From: Bradyrhizobium lablabi
GTDB taxonomy: Bacteria; Pseudomonadota; Alphaproteobacteria; Rhizobiales; Xanthobacteraceae
Reading direction: 5' to 3'
Length of the DNA: 64,000 nt
Assembly: GCF_018129385.1 (NCBI RefSeq)
Contig: NZ_JAFCLN010000008.1
Span: forward strand, 62,001 to 126,000
Shown: in pieces, positions 35,642-43,962 of the stretch
Layout of the letters: each line of letters opens with the position of its first letter
Numbering within the stretch: the first letter of the stretch is position 1
Notes under the pieces: model-generated
Seen by the model: only the letters and a program-made list of their open reading frames with translations
The model's database searches: none
What the model was told of the DNA's origin: nothing
Made by a program: the position numbers and the translations under genes

Positions 35642-35717
35642 TGGTGCCGCAAGAGGGATTCGAACCCCCGACCCCGTCATTACGAATGACGTGCTCTACC
35701 GACTGAGCTATTGCGGC
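35642..35717 (-). tRNA. tRNA-Thr (anticodon CGT)
   Basis: Read on the minus strand: acceptor gccgcaa / ttgcggc, D-arm gctc...gagc, anticodon stem cgtca / tgacg around ttcgtaa (anticodon cgt, 35684-35682), T-arm cgggg ttcgaat ccc, and encoded ACCA. The G1-C72 and C2-G71 pairs fit threonine identity. Reads ACG codons. Confidence 0.95.
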
Positions 35718-35813
35718 GGACCAAGGAACACGCGGCCGAAGCGGCCGAACGCGTGCACCTGATACTTGGCACCGCCCAAATTGGCAAGGAAAACGCTGCC
35801 GCCGCCCGCGGGT

Positions 35814-37616
35814 TCAGCTCCCCCAGCGCGCCCAGAATCCGCGCCAGCCGCCAACTTGCGCCTTTGGCGTGCCGATTTGCTCGGAAAACTCGTCGGGAGC
35901 GGCCTCTTCGTCGACGCCCGGATCGTCCGGGGCGCGGACGATGGGGATCACCTGCGGGATGCTTTGGGGCGGGGCCTTCGGGATGTCCTGGCGGGCACGG
36001 AACAAGGGCGCGGCCACGGCCGGTACCGGCTCTGGCTTTTGCGGCGGCGCGGATGCGGCAACGGGAGCCGGCGCGGGCTCCGCGGCGGGTGCCGGAGCCG
36101 GCTCCGCAGCAACCGCGGACGGCGGGGAATTGTCCTGTGTGGCCAACGGTACGGGTGACGGCTCTGGCGCCTTCTGTGGCTCCGGCACAGCGGCAGCCGG
36201 CGGTTCCGGCAGGGCTGCGGGCGGCGGCTCCGTCAAATCCTTGGCCGGTGGTGCCTCGACCTGCTTCGGCGGCGGGGCGGCGAGCATCGCCTCCTCGAAC
36301 GGCGAGGATTCGATTGCGGCGCCCTTGTCGGAGGGCAGGCTGGCCACCGGCGTCTGCCACTGGAACGCATCGAGCCGGCCGGTGACCGGCGACACCGGAC
36401 GCCAGCGGTCGCTGACATAACCGTCCGCGGTCCAGACCGGATCGTGCAGCGCGCGCACGGCGCGCAAGGTCCAGGCCCGGGCGCGGCCGGAGTCGCCTTG
36501 CTCGGTACGCTCGATCTCCGCCATCAGCAGCGCAACGCGCTGGGTCGGCCGGTCGATGAACGGCGCCAGCGCTTCGCGCGCGCGCGCAAATTCCGACGCG
36601 TCGATCGCGGCGCGCGCGATCGCCAGCGCGCCCTCGATATGGCCGGGCGTCTTGGCGGCGAGCGTCTCCACCCGCACCAGGCGCTGCCGCGCGGAGTCAC
36701 CGAGCCTGACATGCGCATAGGCATCCGCCAGATCGGGATGCGGCTGCGCCAGCCACGCGGTCTCGACGATCCGCATCGAACGGCGCACCTGATGCGCCTC
36801 GCTCTCGAACTTGCTGGCGAGCACCGCGGCCGGCACCAATGTCGGCGCCAGCTTCACCGCCTCCATCGCGCTCTCGCGCGCGCGGTCGCGGTCGACCTTT
36901 TCCAGCTCCAGCGCGCGCGCCGTCAGCAGCACGCCGCGCTGGCGGCGATAAGTCGCCTTGTCGAGCAGGCCGGACGATTGGTTGCGGTCGAGGATCGACA
37001 GCGCCCCATCCCAGTCGCCGCGCGCGCAGCGGAAGCCGAGCACGGCATGCGAGGCCCAGGTCGACGACGGCGACAGCTTCAGCGCCTCATCCGCGATCAT
37101 CACCGCAGACAAGGGATCATCGGCGCGCTGCGCCTCGACGAACAGTCCGCGCAAGCCCAGCAGCCTCGTATCCTCGCGCTCGGCCATCGCGCGGAACGCG
37201 CGCTGCGCCCCTTCGCGGTCGCCGTCGAGCTGCGCCGATTGCGCCGACAGCAACAGCGCCAGCGGATCATGCGATGCATGGCGGCGCGCGTCATCGGCGT
37301 GACGGCGGGCGGCGGTGGGATCGCCATGGCCGATCGCGAGCAGGCCTTGCGTGATCGCCTGCCGGCCGCGGGCCTGCCGGCGCTCGTGGCGCCGGCGGCG
37401 GAACTGCGCCGGCATTTTCCAGAACCCGTGCAGCATCGACCACAACATGACGCCGGCAACGACGGTGAGGCCGAGCGCGAGCGCGAACACCGGGATCGTG
37501 GTCTCGACACGCCAGCCGCCCCAGGACAGCACGACGTCGCCGGTCTGGTCGGCCACCCACGCCGCGCCTGCGGCCGCCAGCGCGATCAGGCCAAGGAACA
37601 GAATGATGCGGATCAT
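35814..37616 (-). CDS. hemY: HemY-like TPR protein (heme biosynthesis operon)
   Basis: 600 residues from the ATG at 37616. The HemY_N region has two membrane helices (IILFLGLIALAAAGAAWV and TIPVFALALGLTVVAGVML) followed by FWKMPAQFRRRRHERRQARG. A TPR-rich domain extends to about 410 (DPLALLLSAQSAQLDGD, ALKLSPSSTWASHAVLG). The last 180 residues are Pro/Ala-rich and low complexity. In proteobacteria HemY lies beside hemD and is linked to heme synthesis without a demonstrated catalytic step. Eight bases downstream of the mitofilin-like gene. Confidence 0.9.
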   Translation of the reverse strand: MIRIILFLGLIALAAAGAAWVADQTGDVVLSWGGWRVETTIPVFALALGLTVVAGVMLWSMLHGFWKMPAQFRRRRHERRQARGRQAITQGLLAIGHGDPTAARRHADDARRHASHDPLALLLSAQSAQLDGDREGAQRAFRAMAEREDTRLLGLRGLFVEAQRADDPLSAVMIADEALKLSPSSTWASHAVLGFRCARGDWDGALSILDRNQSSGLLDKATYRRQRGVLLTARALELEKVDRDRARESAMEAVKLAPTLVPAAVLASKFESEAHQVRRSMRIVETAWLAQPHPDLADAYAHVRLGDSARQRLVRVETLAAKTPGHIEGALAIARAAIDASEFARAREALAPFIDRPTQRVALLMAEIERTEQGDSGRARAWTLRAVRALHDPVWTADGYVSDRWRPVSPVTGRLDAFQWQTPVASLPSDKGAAIESSPFEEAMLAAPPPKQVEAPPAKDLTEPPPAALPEPPAAAVPEPQKAPEPSPVPLATQDNSPPSAVAAEPAPAPAAEPAPAPVAASAPPQKPEPVPAVAAPLFRARQDIPKAPPQSIPQVIPIVRAPDDPGVDEEAAPDEFSEQIGTPKAQVGGWRGFWARWGS

Positions 37617-37623
37617 GAAAACC

Positions 37624-38874
37624 CTATTGCCTGGCTTGAGCGAGCGCCGCCATCGCGTCGCTGGCGAATTTGCGGGACGCGGCCAGCGCCGCATCGCGGG
37701 CATCGGCCTTGTCGAGCCAGGCTTGCGCCGGCGCGCGATCGGCCGGCGACAGCGTGTTCAGTTGACGCCGCGCTTCTGCAAGATCGTTGCGCAGCGCCGC
37801 CGCGGTGACGCGCGCCACCACGCTGCCGCGATCGTCGCCGGTCGCGTCGGCGCGCTGGATCCGCACCAGCTTTGAGGCGCCGGCCTGTAGGCGGTCGACG
37901 ATACCCGTACCGGTCGTCGCCGCATTGTCCGCGGCGGGCGGATTGAGATTCGGCACGATCGTCACCAGCTCGCGGCACAGCGCGTTCGCATTCGGCACGC
38001 CAGTCGTTGCAAAGCCTTCGAGCGGCTTCAGCGCAGCGGCATTGGGGTCAAGCGATTTCGTCGTCGCCAGCGCCGCGGCGAAGGGATCGCCGACGCGGAC
38101 CAGCACATCGAGCAGGGACGCCGCCACCAGCCGCCGCAACGGCAGATCGTCCGCCGGTTTTGCGTCGGCAGCCTTCGCTTCCGCCGCCCTGACCTCGGCG
38201 ATCCTGCCGGACTGCTGCGCGACCTCGCGCTCGATGGTGGCGATCCGCGCGTTGACCTCGGAAAGATCGACCGTCGGCGCAGCGGCCGCCTCGCGCGGCG
38301 CGGCTTTCACCTCGTTGACGGCCGAGGCAAGCTTGTCCGCCTGCGCGCGCGTGGCGGCGAGTTCGCCGCGGAGGCCGGCGAGCGATTTTTCAATGCCTTC
38401 GATCCGCGCCGCCGCGGCCGGATCGGCGGCAGGCTTGCCTAGCTTGGTTTCAAGGCCGGCGATGCGGCCGGTGAGATCGTCGAGCGCGGCCGCATTGAGC
38501 TGCGGCGCGGGCTGGGGTGCCTGCGCCGCCGGCCATCCCAGCGCCCAGCCGACCGCGACGACCAGCGCCGCCGCCACCGCGCCCGAGATGGGCGCAACGA
38601 GCCAGGGAGAGGCGGGCCTTGAGACCGGCTTCTCGATCGGCTCGGAGATTTCGGGAGAGGCCGGTTCCGGCGAAGCCTCGCTTTCGGCCTGCGCCGGCTG
38701 CGGATCGGCTTCCGCCGTCACGGTCTGCTCGGCGGTCTCCTTGGCGATCTCCTCGGCCGGCTCCTTCGGCGTCTCGGAAACCTCGGTGGCCTTCAAATCG
38801 ATGGTCGGCGGTTCGCGCTTCGGCCTGCCGGAATCGCCCAGCGGTCCTTTTTCCTCGGGCCTGTCATCGACCAT
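37624..38874 (-). CDS. Mitofilin-like membrane protein (COG4223)
   Basis: About 416 residues from the ATG at 38874 (upstream gagga). A Pro/Glu/Ala-rich cytoplasmic segment (1-80) is followed by one membrane helix (PISGAVAAALVVAVGWALGW), a long coiled coil (LTGRIAGLETKLGK, IEKSLAGLRGELAATRAQAD) and a C-terminal helical domain with LAEARRQLNTLSPADRAPAQAWL. Alphaproteobacterial mitofilin homologues lie between hemD and hemY and are related to mitochondrial Mic60, which shapes inner-membrane folds. Order here is hemD, this gene, hemY, as expected. Confidence 0.88.
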   Translation of the reverse strand: MVDDRPEEKGPLGDSGRPKREPPTIDLKATEVSETPKEPAEEIAKETAEQTVTAEADPQPAQAESEASPEPASPEISEPIEKPVSRPASPWLVAPISGAVAAALVVAVGWALGWPAAQAPQPAPQLNAAALDDLTGRIAGLETKLGKPAADPAAAARIEGIEKSLAGLRGELAATRAQADKLASAVNEVKAAPREAAAAPTVDLSEVNARIATIEREVAQQSGRIAEVRAAEAKAADAKPADDLPLRRLVAASLLDVLVRVGDPFAAALATTKSLDPNAAALKPLEGFATTGVPNANALCRELVTIVPNLNPPAADNAATTGTGIVDRLQAGASKLVRIQRADATGDDRGSVVARVTAAALRNDLAEARRQLNTLSPADRAPAQAWLDKADARDAALAASRKFASDAMAALAQARQ

Positions 38875-38933
38875 CGCAAGTTCCTCGATTTCGAACGCCA
38901 CACCATACCAGAATCGACCCGCCGTCTTAGAGC

Positions 38934-38980
38934 ATGATCCGTCGCAGGCGGCACCGGTTTTCCGCCGAAGGGCCGCTTAG
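38934..38980. repeat. Palindromic repeat, family B, partial
   Basis: agcatgatccgtcgc begins as the family consensus and the core ggcaccggttttccgcc is kept, but the right arm has diverged. It lies between hemD and the mitofilin-like gene. Confidence 0.55.
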
Positions 38981-38989
38981 ACCATGGAA

Positions 38990-39724
38990 TCAGGCCCGAA
39001 CGGCCCGGATCAGGGCCTCGAACAGGGCATTTTCGTCAGGGTTCTCGGCGACCGCGACCTGGGTGGCACCGGCCTCGCGGACGATCGCCGCCACCGCCGG
39101 CGAGATACAGCATTGCGGCAGCGCCAGCGCCGTTATCTCGACACCGCCGCCGCGCGCCGCGTCCAGAAAGGCCCGGGCGCTGCGGGCGGAATAATGCAGC
39201 ACCGCCTCGATCCCGCCGGCCACGAAGGCCTCGCAAACTTCGCGCGGCAGGTCTCGTGCCGGAACCATCTTGTAGGTGGTCTGCGTCACCACCGAAAATC
39301 CCTTTTCACCCAGCTCGGCTTCGAGATCGCGCGCAAGATCGGCGCCGGCGAGATACAGCAGCGGGCTTTTCTTCTTCAGCTTGCCCGATTTGGCACGCTT
39401 GGCCACGAGATCGCGCAACGCGGACGCATCGCCTTTGGCCGACTTCACATCCGTAAATCCGGCCTGGCGTGCGACGTCGGCGGTATGGTCGCCGACGGCA
39501 AGCAGTGGCAATTCCAGCAACGCACTGCCAGCGAGTTGCGGCCCGATCCCGCGCAACGCATTGGCGCTGGTGACGACAACCGCGCCGTATTGTGTGTCAT
39601 CCGCATGAAAAGGCAGCGGCTCGAACCGCAGCATGGGCGCCGACATGACCTCGAATCCGCGTGCGCGCAGGCCGGCCGCCGTAGCCTCGGCATCCGGAAG
39701 CGGACGGGTGACGAGAACAGCCAT
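38990..39724 (-). CDS. hemD: Uroporphyrinogen-III synthase
   Basis: 244 residues, normal length. The fold is recognised from VLVTRPLPDAEATAAGLRARGFE, ADDTQYGAVVVTSANALRGI, LLAVGDHTADVARQAGFTDVKS and PLLYLAGADLARDLEAEL, typical HemD segments. The enzyme closes and rearranges hydroxymethylbilane into uroporphyrinogen III, the branch point to heme, siroheme and cobalamin. It heads the cluster with the mitofilin-like gene and hemY and is divergent from tsaD. Confidence 0.92.
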   Translation of the reverse strand: MAVLVTRPLPDAEATAAGLRARGFEVMSAPMLRFEPLPFHADDTQYGAVVVTSANALRGIGPQLAGSALLELPLLAVGDHTADVARQAGFTDVKSAKGDASALRDLVAKRAKSGKLKKKSPLLYLAGADLARDLEAELGEKGFSVVTQTTYKMVPARDLPREVCEAFVAGGIEAVLHYSARSARAFLDAARGGGVEITALALPQCCISPAVAAIVREAGATQVAVAENPDENALFEALIRAVRA

Positions 39725-39840
39725 CGGTCAGGCTCCGCCCAGCAAGAATTCAGCCCTACCGAATGATTGCACTTTGAGACCTCGCAATGGTACCGAAACG
39801 GGGAACCGGTGACGCCGCGGATTAGCACAAGGACGCCCCC

Positions 39841-40932
39841 TTGGATAACGACAAGCCAATGCTGGTATTGGGGATCGAGACCACCTGCGATGAAACCGCA
39901 GCGGCCGTGGTCGAGCGCCAGAGCGACGGCAGCGGCCGGATCCTGTCCAATATCGTGCGCTCGCAGACCGACGAGCACGCCCGCTTCGGCGGCGTGGTGC
40001 CGGAAATCGCCGCGCGCGCCCATGTCGATCTGCTCGACGGCATCGTCGACCGCGCGATGAAGGAAGCTGATGTCAGCTACGCGCAGCTCTCGGCCGTCGC
40101 CGCGGCCGCGGGTCCCGGGCTGATCGGCGGCGTCATCGTCGGGCTGACGACCGCAAAGGCGATCGCGATGGTGAACGATACGCCGCTGATCGCGGTCAAC
40201 CATCTGGAGGCGCATGCGCTGACGCCCCGGCTCACTTGCGCGCTGGCGTTTCCCTATTGCCTGTTCCTCGCTTCCGGCGGCCACACCCAGATCGTCGCGG
40301 TGGCCGGCGTCGGCAAATATGTGCGGCTCGGCACCACCGTCGACGACGCGATGGGCGAAGCCTTCGACAAGGTCGCAAAGATGCTGTCGCTGCCTTATCC
40401 GGGCGGGCCGGAAGTCGAGCGCGCCGCGCGCGGCGGCAGCGCCACGCGATTTGCATTTCCCCGCCCGATGCTCGGACGCACTGACGCAAACTTCTCGCTG
40501 TCGGGCCTGAAGACCGCTGTGCGCAACGAGGCAAGCCGCCTGACGCCGCTGGAGCAGCAGGACGTCGCCGATCTCTGCGCCGGCTTTCAGGCAGCGGTGC
40601 TGGAATCGACCGCGGACCGGCTGAGCGTTGGCCTGAAACTGTTTCGCGAACAGTTCGGCCCGCCCCGCGCACTGGTCGCGGCCGGCGGCGTCGCCGCCAA
40701 CCAGGCCATCCGCGGCGCCTTGCAGGATGTCGCAGAGAAGGCCGAGACCACGCTGATCATTCCGCCGCCGGCGCTCTGCACCGACAATGGCGCGATGATC
40801 GCCTGGGCCGGCGCCGAGCGGATGGCGCTCGGCATGACCGATGCGATGGACGCGCCGCCGCGCGCGCGGTGGCTGCTCGATGCCAACGCCACCGCGCCCA
40901 AGGGATTCGCAAACACCCGCGCGGGATATTGA
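39841..40932 (+). CDS. tsaD: tRNA N6-adenosine threonylcarbamoyltransferase TsaD
   Basis: 363 residues from the TTG at 39841, preceded by aagga; an ATG at 39859 is the alternative. ASKHA fold: VLGIETTCDETAAAVVE, metal-binding HLEAHALT (His-x3-His), FLASGGHTQIV, DDAMGEAFDKVAKML and the end segment PALCTDNGAMIAWAG. It transfers the threonylcarbamoyl group onto A37 of tRNAs reading ANN codons, with TsaB and TsaE. Followed by gpsA four bases later, a common order. Confidence 0.95.
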   Translation: MDNDKPMLVLGIETTCDETAAAVVERQSDGSGRILSNIVRSQTDEHARFGGVVPEIAARAHVDLLDGIVDRAMKEADVSYAQLSAVAAAAGPGLIGGVIVGLTTAKAIAMVNDTPLIAVNHLEAHALTPRLTCALAFPYCLFLASGGHTQIVAVAGVGKYVRLGTTVDDAMGEAFDKVAKMLSLPYPGGPEVERAARGGSATRFAFPRPMLGRTDANFSLSGLKTAVRNEASRLTPLEQQDVADLCAGFQAAVLESTADRLSVGLKLFREQFGPPRALVAAGGVAANQAIRGALQDVAEKAETTLIIPPPALCTDNGAMIAWAGAERMALGMTDAMDAPPRARWLLDANATAPKGFANTRAGY

Positions 40933-40935
40933 CGG

Positions 40936-41916
40936 ATGCCGCCCCTCAAGTCCGTCGCGGTGATCGGCGCGGGCGCGTGGGGAACCGCGCTGTCGAGCGT
41001 CGCCTCGCGCGCGGGACGTCATGTCACGCTGTATGCGCGCAGCTCCTGGAGCGCCTCGCGCATGAAGGCGACGCGGGAAAATCTCCGGCTGCCCGGCATC
41101 CGCATCGAGCCTGGCGTTGGGATCACCGGCGATCTGGCGCAGGCCGCGCGCGCCGATGTCATTTTGATCGCAACGCCTGCGCAGCAGTTGCGCGAGGCCG
41201 TCACTGCGCTGGCGCCGCATCTGAAGCAGCCCAAACCCGTCATCGCCTGCGCCAAGGGCATTGAGCGCGGCACGCATAAATTCATGACCGAAATTATCGC
41301 CGAGAGCGCGGCGAATGCGATCCCGGCGATTCTCTCCGGGCCGAGTTTTGCTGATGACGTCGCAAAGGGCCTGCCGACCGCGGTCACGCTGGCGGCAAAG
41401 GACGAAGTGCTGGCAAGCGCGCTGGTGCAGGCGCTGGGCTCGGCAACGTTTCGGCCTTATCACACCACCGATGTGCGCGGCGTCGAGATCGGCGGCGCGG
41501 CGAAGAATGTGCTGGCGATTGCGGCCGGCATTGTCGCGGGGCGAAAACTCGGCGCTTCCGCGCTGGCCGCACTCACCACGCGCGGCTTCACTGAACTGGC
41601 CCGCCTCGGCCGTGCCTGCGGCGCGCGGCCCGAGACGCTGTCCGGCCTTTCCGGCCTCGGCGACCTCATCCTGACCTGCTCCAGCCCGCAATCGCGCAAT
41701 TTCGCGCTCGGCATCGCGCTCGGGCGCGGCGAGGCCCCGCAACAGGGCAAGCTGGCGGAGGGCGCCTTCACCGCGCCGGTGCTGATTGAACTGGCCGCTT
41801 CGCAAGGCGTCGATATGCCGGTATCACAGGCGGTCGCCGCCATCCTGGCTGGCCGGATCACGATCGATGCCGCGATCGAGGGCCTGCTGACGCGGCCGTT
41901 CAAGGCGGAGGAATGA
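40936..41916 (+). CDS. gpsA: Glycerol-3-phosphate dehydrogenase [NAD(P)+]
   Basis: 326 residues. N-terminal Rossmann motif VAVIGAGAWGTALSSVA, then IACAKGIERGTHKFMTEI, LSGPSFADDVAKGLPTAV (substrate loop), and the catalytic region EIGGAAKNVLAIAAGIVAG with the conserved Lys. It makes sn-glycerol 3-phosphate for phospholipid synthesis in the cytoplasm. Sits in a tsaD-gpsA-EVE operon with near-zero spacing. Confidence 0.96.
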   Translation: MPPLKSVAVIGAGAWGTALSSVASRAGRHVTLYARSSWSASRMKATRENLRLPGIRIEPGVGITGDLAQAARADVILIATPAQQLREAVTALAPHLKQPKPVIACAKGIERGTHKFMTEIIAESAANAIPAILSGPSFADDVAKGLPTAVTLAAKDEVLASALVQALGSATFRPYHTTDVRGVEIGGAAKNVLAIAAGIVAGRKLGASALAALTTRGFTELARLGRACGARPETLSGLSGLGDLILTCSSPQSRNFALGIALGRGEAPQQGKLAEGAFTAPVLIELAASQGVDMPVSQAVAAILAGRITIDAAIEGLLTRPFKAEE

Positions 41917-41918
41917 CA

Positions 41919-42332
41919 ATGGCGTACTGGCTGGTGAAATCCGAACCCTCGGTCTGGTCATGGGACATGCAGGTCGCCAAGGGGGCGAAGGGCGAAGCCT
42001 GGACCGGCGTGCGCAATTTCACCGCGCGCCAGAACCTCGTGAACATGAAGAAGGGCGACAAGGCGTTCTTCTACCATTCCAACGAAGGCAAGGAGATCGT
42101 CGGGATCGCCGAAGTGATCAAGGAGGCCTACCCCGATCCGACCGACAAGACCGGCAAATTCGTCTGCGTCGACATCAAGGCCGACAAGAAGCTGCCGCAG
42201 CCGGTGACGATGGCCGCGATCAAGGCCGACAAGAAACTCGCCGCCATGGCGCTGGTGAAATATTCGCGGCTGTCGGTGCAGCCAGTGACGGCGGACGAAT
42301 GGAAGATGGTCTGCAAGATGGGCGGGCTTTGA
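41919..42332 (+). CDS. EVE domain protein
   Basis: 137 residues from the ATG at 41919, which is 8 bases past ggagg; the ATG at 41913 overlaps the gpsA stop but is too close to the ribosome site. EVE domain throughout: YWLVKSEPSVWSWDMQ, GVRNFTARQNL, GDKAFFYHSNEGKEIVGIAEV, and AMALVKYSRLSVQPVT. EVE folds (related to PUA and YTH) bind modified bases in RNA or DNA. Placement after gpsA is conserved in relatives, which argues for a housekeeping RNA role rather than defence. Confidence 0.93.
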   Translation: MAYWLVKSEPSVWSWDMQVAKGAKGEAWTGVRNFTARQNLVNMKKGDKAFFYHSNEGKEIVGIAEVIKEAYPDPTDKTGKFVCVDIKADKKLPQPVTMAAIKADKKLAAMALVKYSRLSVQPVTADEWKMVCKMGGL

Positions 42333-42336
42333 CGGA

Positions 42337-42440
42337 CCTCATCCTGAGGAGGCGCGTCAGCGCCGTCTCGAAGGATGGCCGCGTCGGGATCGGGGCCACA
42401 TGGTTCGAGACGCCGCTTCGCGGCTCCTCACCATGAGGAG
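42337..42440. repeat. Inverted repeat, family C
   Basis: Second copy of the unit at 16756: cctcatcctgaggagg, gtctcgaaggatgg, catggttcgagacgcc, ctcctcaccatgagga. It separates the convergent EVE and topoisomerase genes. Confidence 0.8.
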
Positions 42441-42443
42441 ATA

Positions 42444-43589
42444 CTAAGCCGCCGCGGCCAGCACGACCTGCGCCAGAAGCTGCTCGCGCTTCTTTTGCGT
42501 GCGGTAGCCCTTCATCGTCGCGGCGAAGCGCTCGAGGATGCCGTCCTCGAACGCGGTCACGATGGTGTCGTGCACATAGCTCTTGCGGCAGATCGCCGGC
42601 GTATTCGACAGCTCATCCGCCGCGGCACGCACCGCTTCCAGCACCTGCTTCTTGCGGCCGCGCTCGCTAGCCGCCGGCGTGATCCGCGACAACGATTCCA
42701 GGACCACGGCCGAGGCCATCAGGGTGCGGAAATCCTTCAGCGAAATCTTGATGCCAGCGATCTCGCGCAGGAACGCATTCACGGTCGTGGTCGAGGCCGC
42801 GCGCACCGTGCCGGAGGCGTCGCGATACTGGAACATCCGCTTGCCCGGAACGCTGCGCAAGATGCCGATCGCGCGCACGAGTTTTGCGGCGTCGCATTCC
42901 TTGCGCACGGCCTTGCCACCCTTGGCCTTGAAGGTCAGCACGACACAATCGTCCTCGATGGTGACGTTGGACTTCAAGAGCGTGGTGGCGCCGCGGGTGC
43001 CGTTGAGGCGGGCGTAGGATTCGTTGCCGGGACGGATTGCGGTGCGCGCGATCAGCTCGATCACCGCCGACAGCGCGAATTCACGCGTCGGCTCATCGCC
43101 CGACAGGTGCATCGAAACGTTGCGCCGGATCCTTGGCAGCGCCGCGACAAGCTTGGCCAGCCGATGGGCCTTGCGCTGCTCGCGCACCTTTTCCCAATCG
43201 GCATGGTAGCGGTATTGCAGCCGCCCCGCGGCATCGACGCCGACGGCCTGGAGATGGGAATCCGGGTCGGGCGAATAGCGCACGTCGCGATAGGCCGGCG
43301 GCATCGCCATCCGGTTCAGCCGGCGGATCGTACCGGCCTGGCGGATCACGCTGCCATTGGCGCGAATGAATGAATAACCCTTGCCGCGCTTGATGCGGCG
43401 GATGGTGAGCTGGTTCTGCTCGCCGAGCTTGAGCCCAAGTTCTCCAGCGAGGTCCTCAACCGAGGTTTTTGCGACAACCGGCTTCAGTTTTTCAGCCGGC
43501 TTCGGCAGTTGCCCGAGCATTTCGGCGAGTGCAACGGCAGGATCGGCGGAAACGGGCCGCGTAGCCTCGAAATTCACCTGATCCGTCAT
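42444..43589 (-). CDS. DNA topoisomerase IB
   Basis: 381 residues, the size of the short bacterial (poxvirus-like) type IB enzymes. N-terminal domain with IRRIKRGKGYSFIRANG and RLNRMAMPPAYRDVRYSP; catalytic domain with ELIARTAIRPGNESYARLNGTRGATTL (first catalytic Arg), FKAKGGKAVRK (catalytic Lys), and ICRKSYVHDTIV holding the nucleophilic Tyr. It relaxes supercoils through a 3'-phosphotyrosine intermediate. These genes are sporadic in bacteria but common in rhizobia. Confidence 0.93.
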   Translation of the reverse strand: MTDQVNFEATRPVSADPAVALAEMLGQLPKPAEKLKPVVAKTSVEDLAGELGLKLGEQNQLTIRRIKRGKGYSFIRANGSVIRQAGTIRRLNRMAMPPAYRDVRYSPDPDSHLQAVGVDAAGRLQYRYHADWEKVREQRKAHRLAKLVAALPRIRRNVSMHLSGDEPTREFALSAVIELIARTAIRPGNESYARLNGTRGATTLLKSNVTIEDDCVVLTFKAKGGKAVRKECDAAKLVRAIGILRSVPGKRMFQYRDASGTVRAASTTTVNAFLREIAGIKISLKDFRTLMASAVVLESLSRITPAASERGRKKQVLEAVRAAADELSNTPAICRKSYVHDTIVTAFEDGILERFAATMKGYRTQKKREQLLAQVVLAAAA

Positions 43590-43962
43590 TGTTCTAGACG
43601 CCTTGCTCCGCCTGTTTGTCGCTAATGCCCGTTATTGGGCTTGGGTTCCTTTGGGGGCCTCGGGCCCCGGGGTGGCCATTTAGGGGGTAACGGCCGCCAT
43701 TGCGAGTCCCGAATCAGTTAATGATGGTTATTAGATACCGGTCATAGGTCCCATTCGTCCGATAACGTTGATTTTGGACTGCGGCAAAACGCGATCGTGA
43801 TCGCTTCCGCCAGCGGCGGGGACTGCTTTAGGCCTCAGCCGACCAAGGTTGGAGGCGGTGGAGCCTTGTCCCGTCACGGCCCGGCGAAGATAATCACCGG
43901 AACAATCGAAGACGGCCGGCGATCTCTGTGCACGGCGGGCCGCGAGTTGTGTGGAGGGGACG
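43590..43962. other. Divergent intergenic region, topoisomerase IB / acs
   Basis: 373 bases with no supported gene. The left part has a gcccgttattgggc hairpin and the GC-rich ggggcctcgggccccgggg; the middle is locally AT-rich (tcagttaatgatggttattagat), a likely site for the divergent promoters. A clear -10/-35 pair was not identified. Confidence 0.5.

Noticed and set aside
39445..41805. A 786-codon open frame on the - strand
   Set aside because: Antisense to tsaD and gpsA and rich in Arg/His/Gln repeats; both sense genes have complete motifs.
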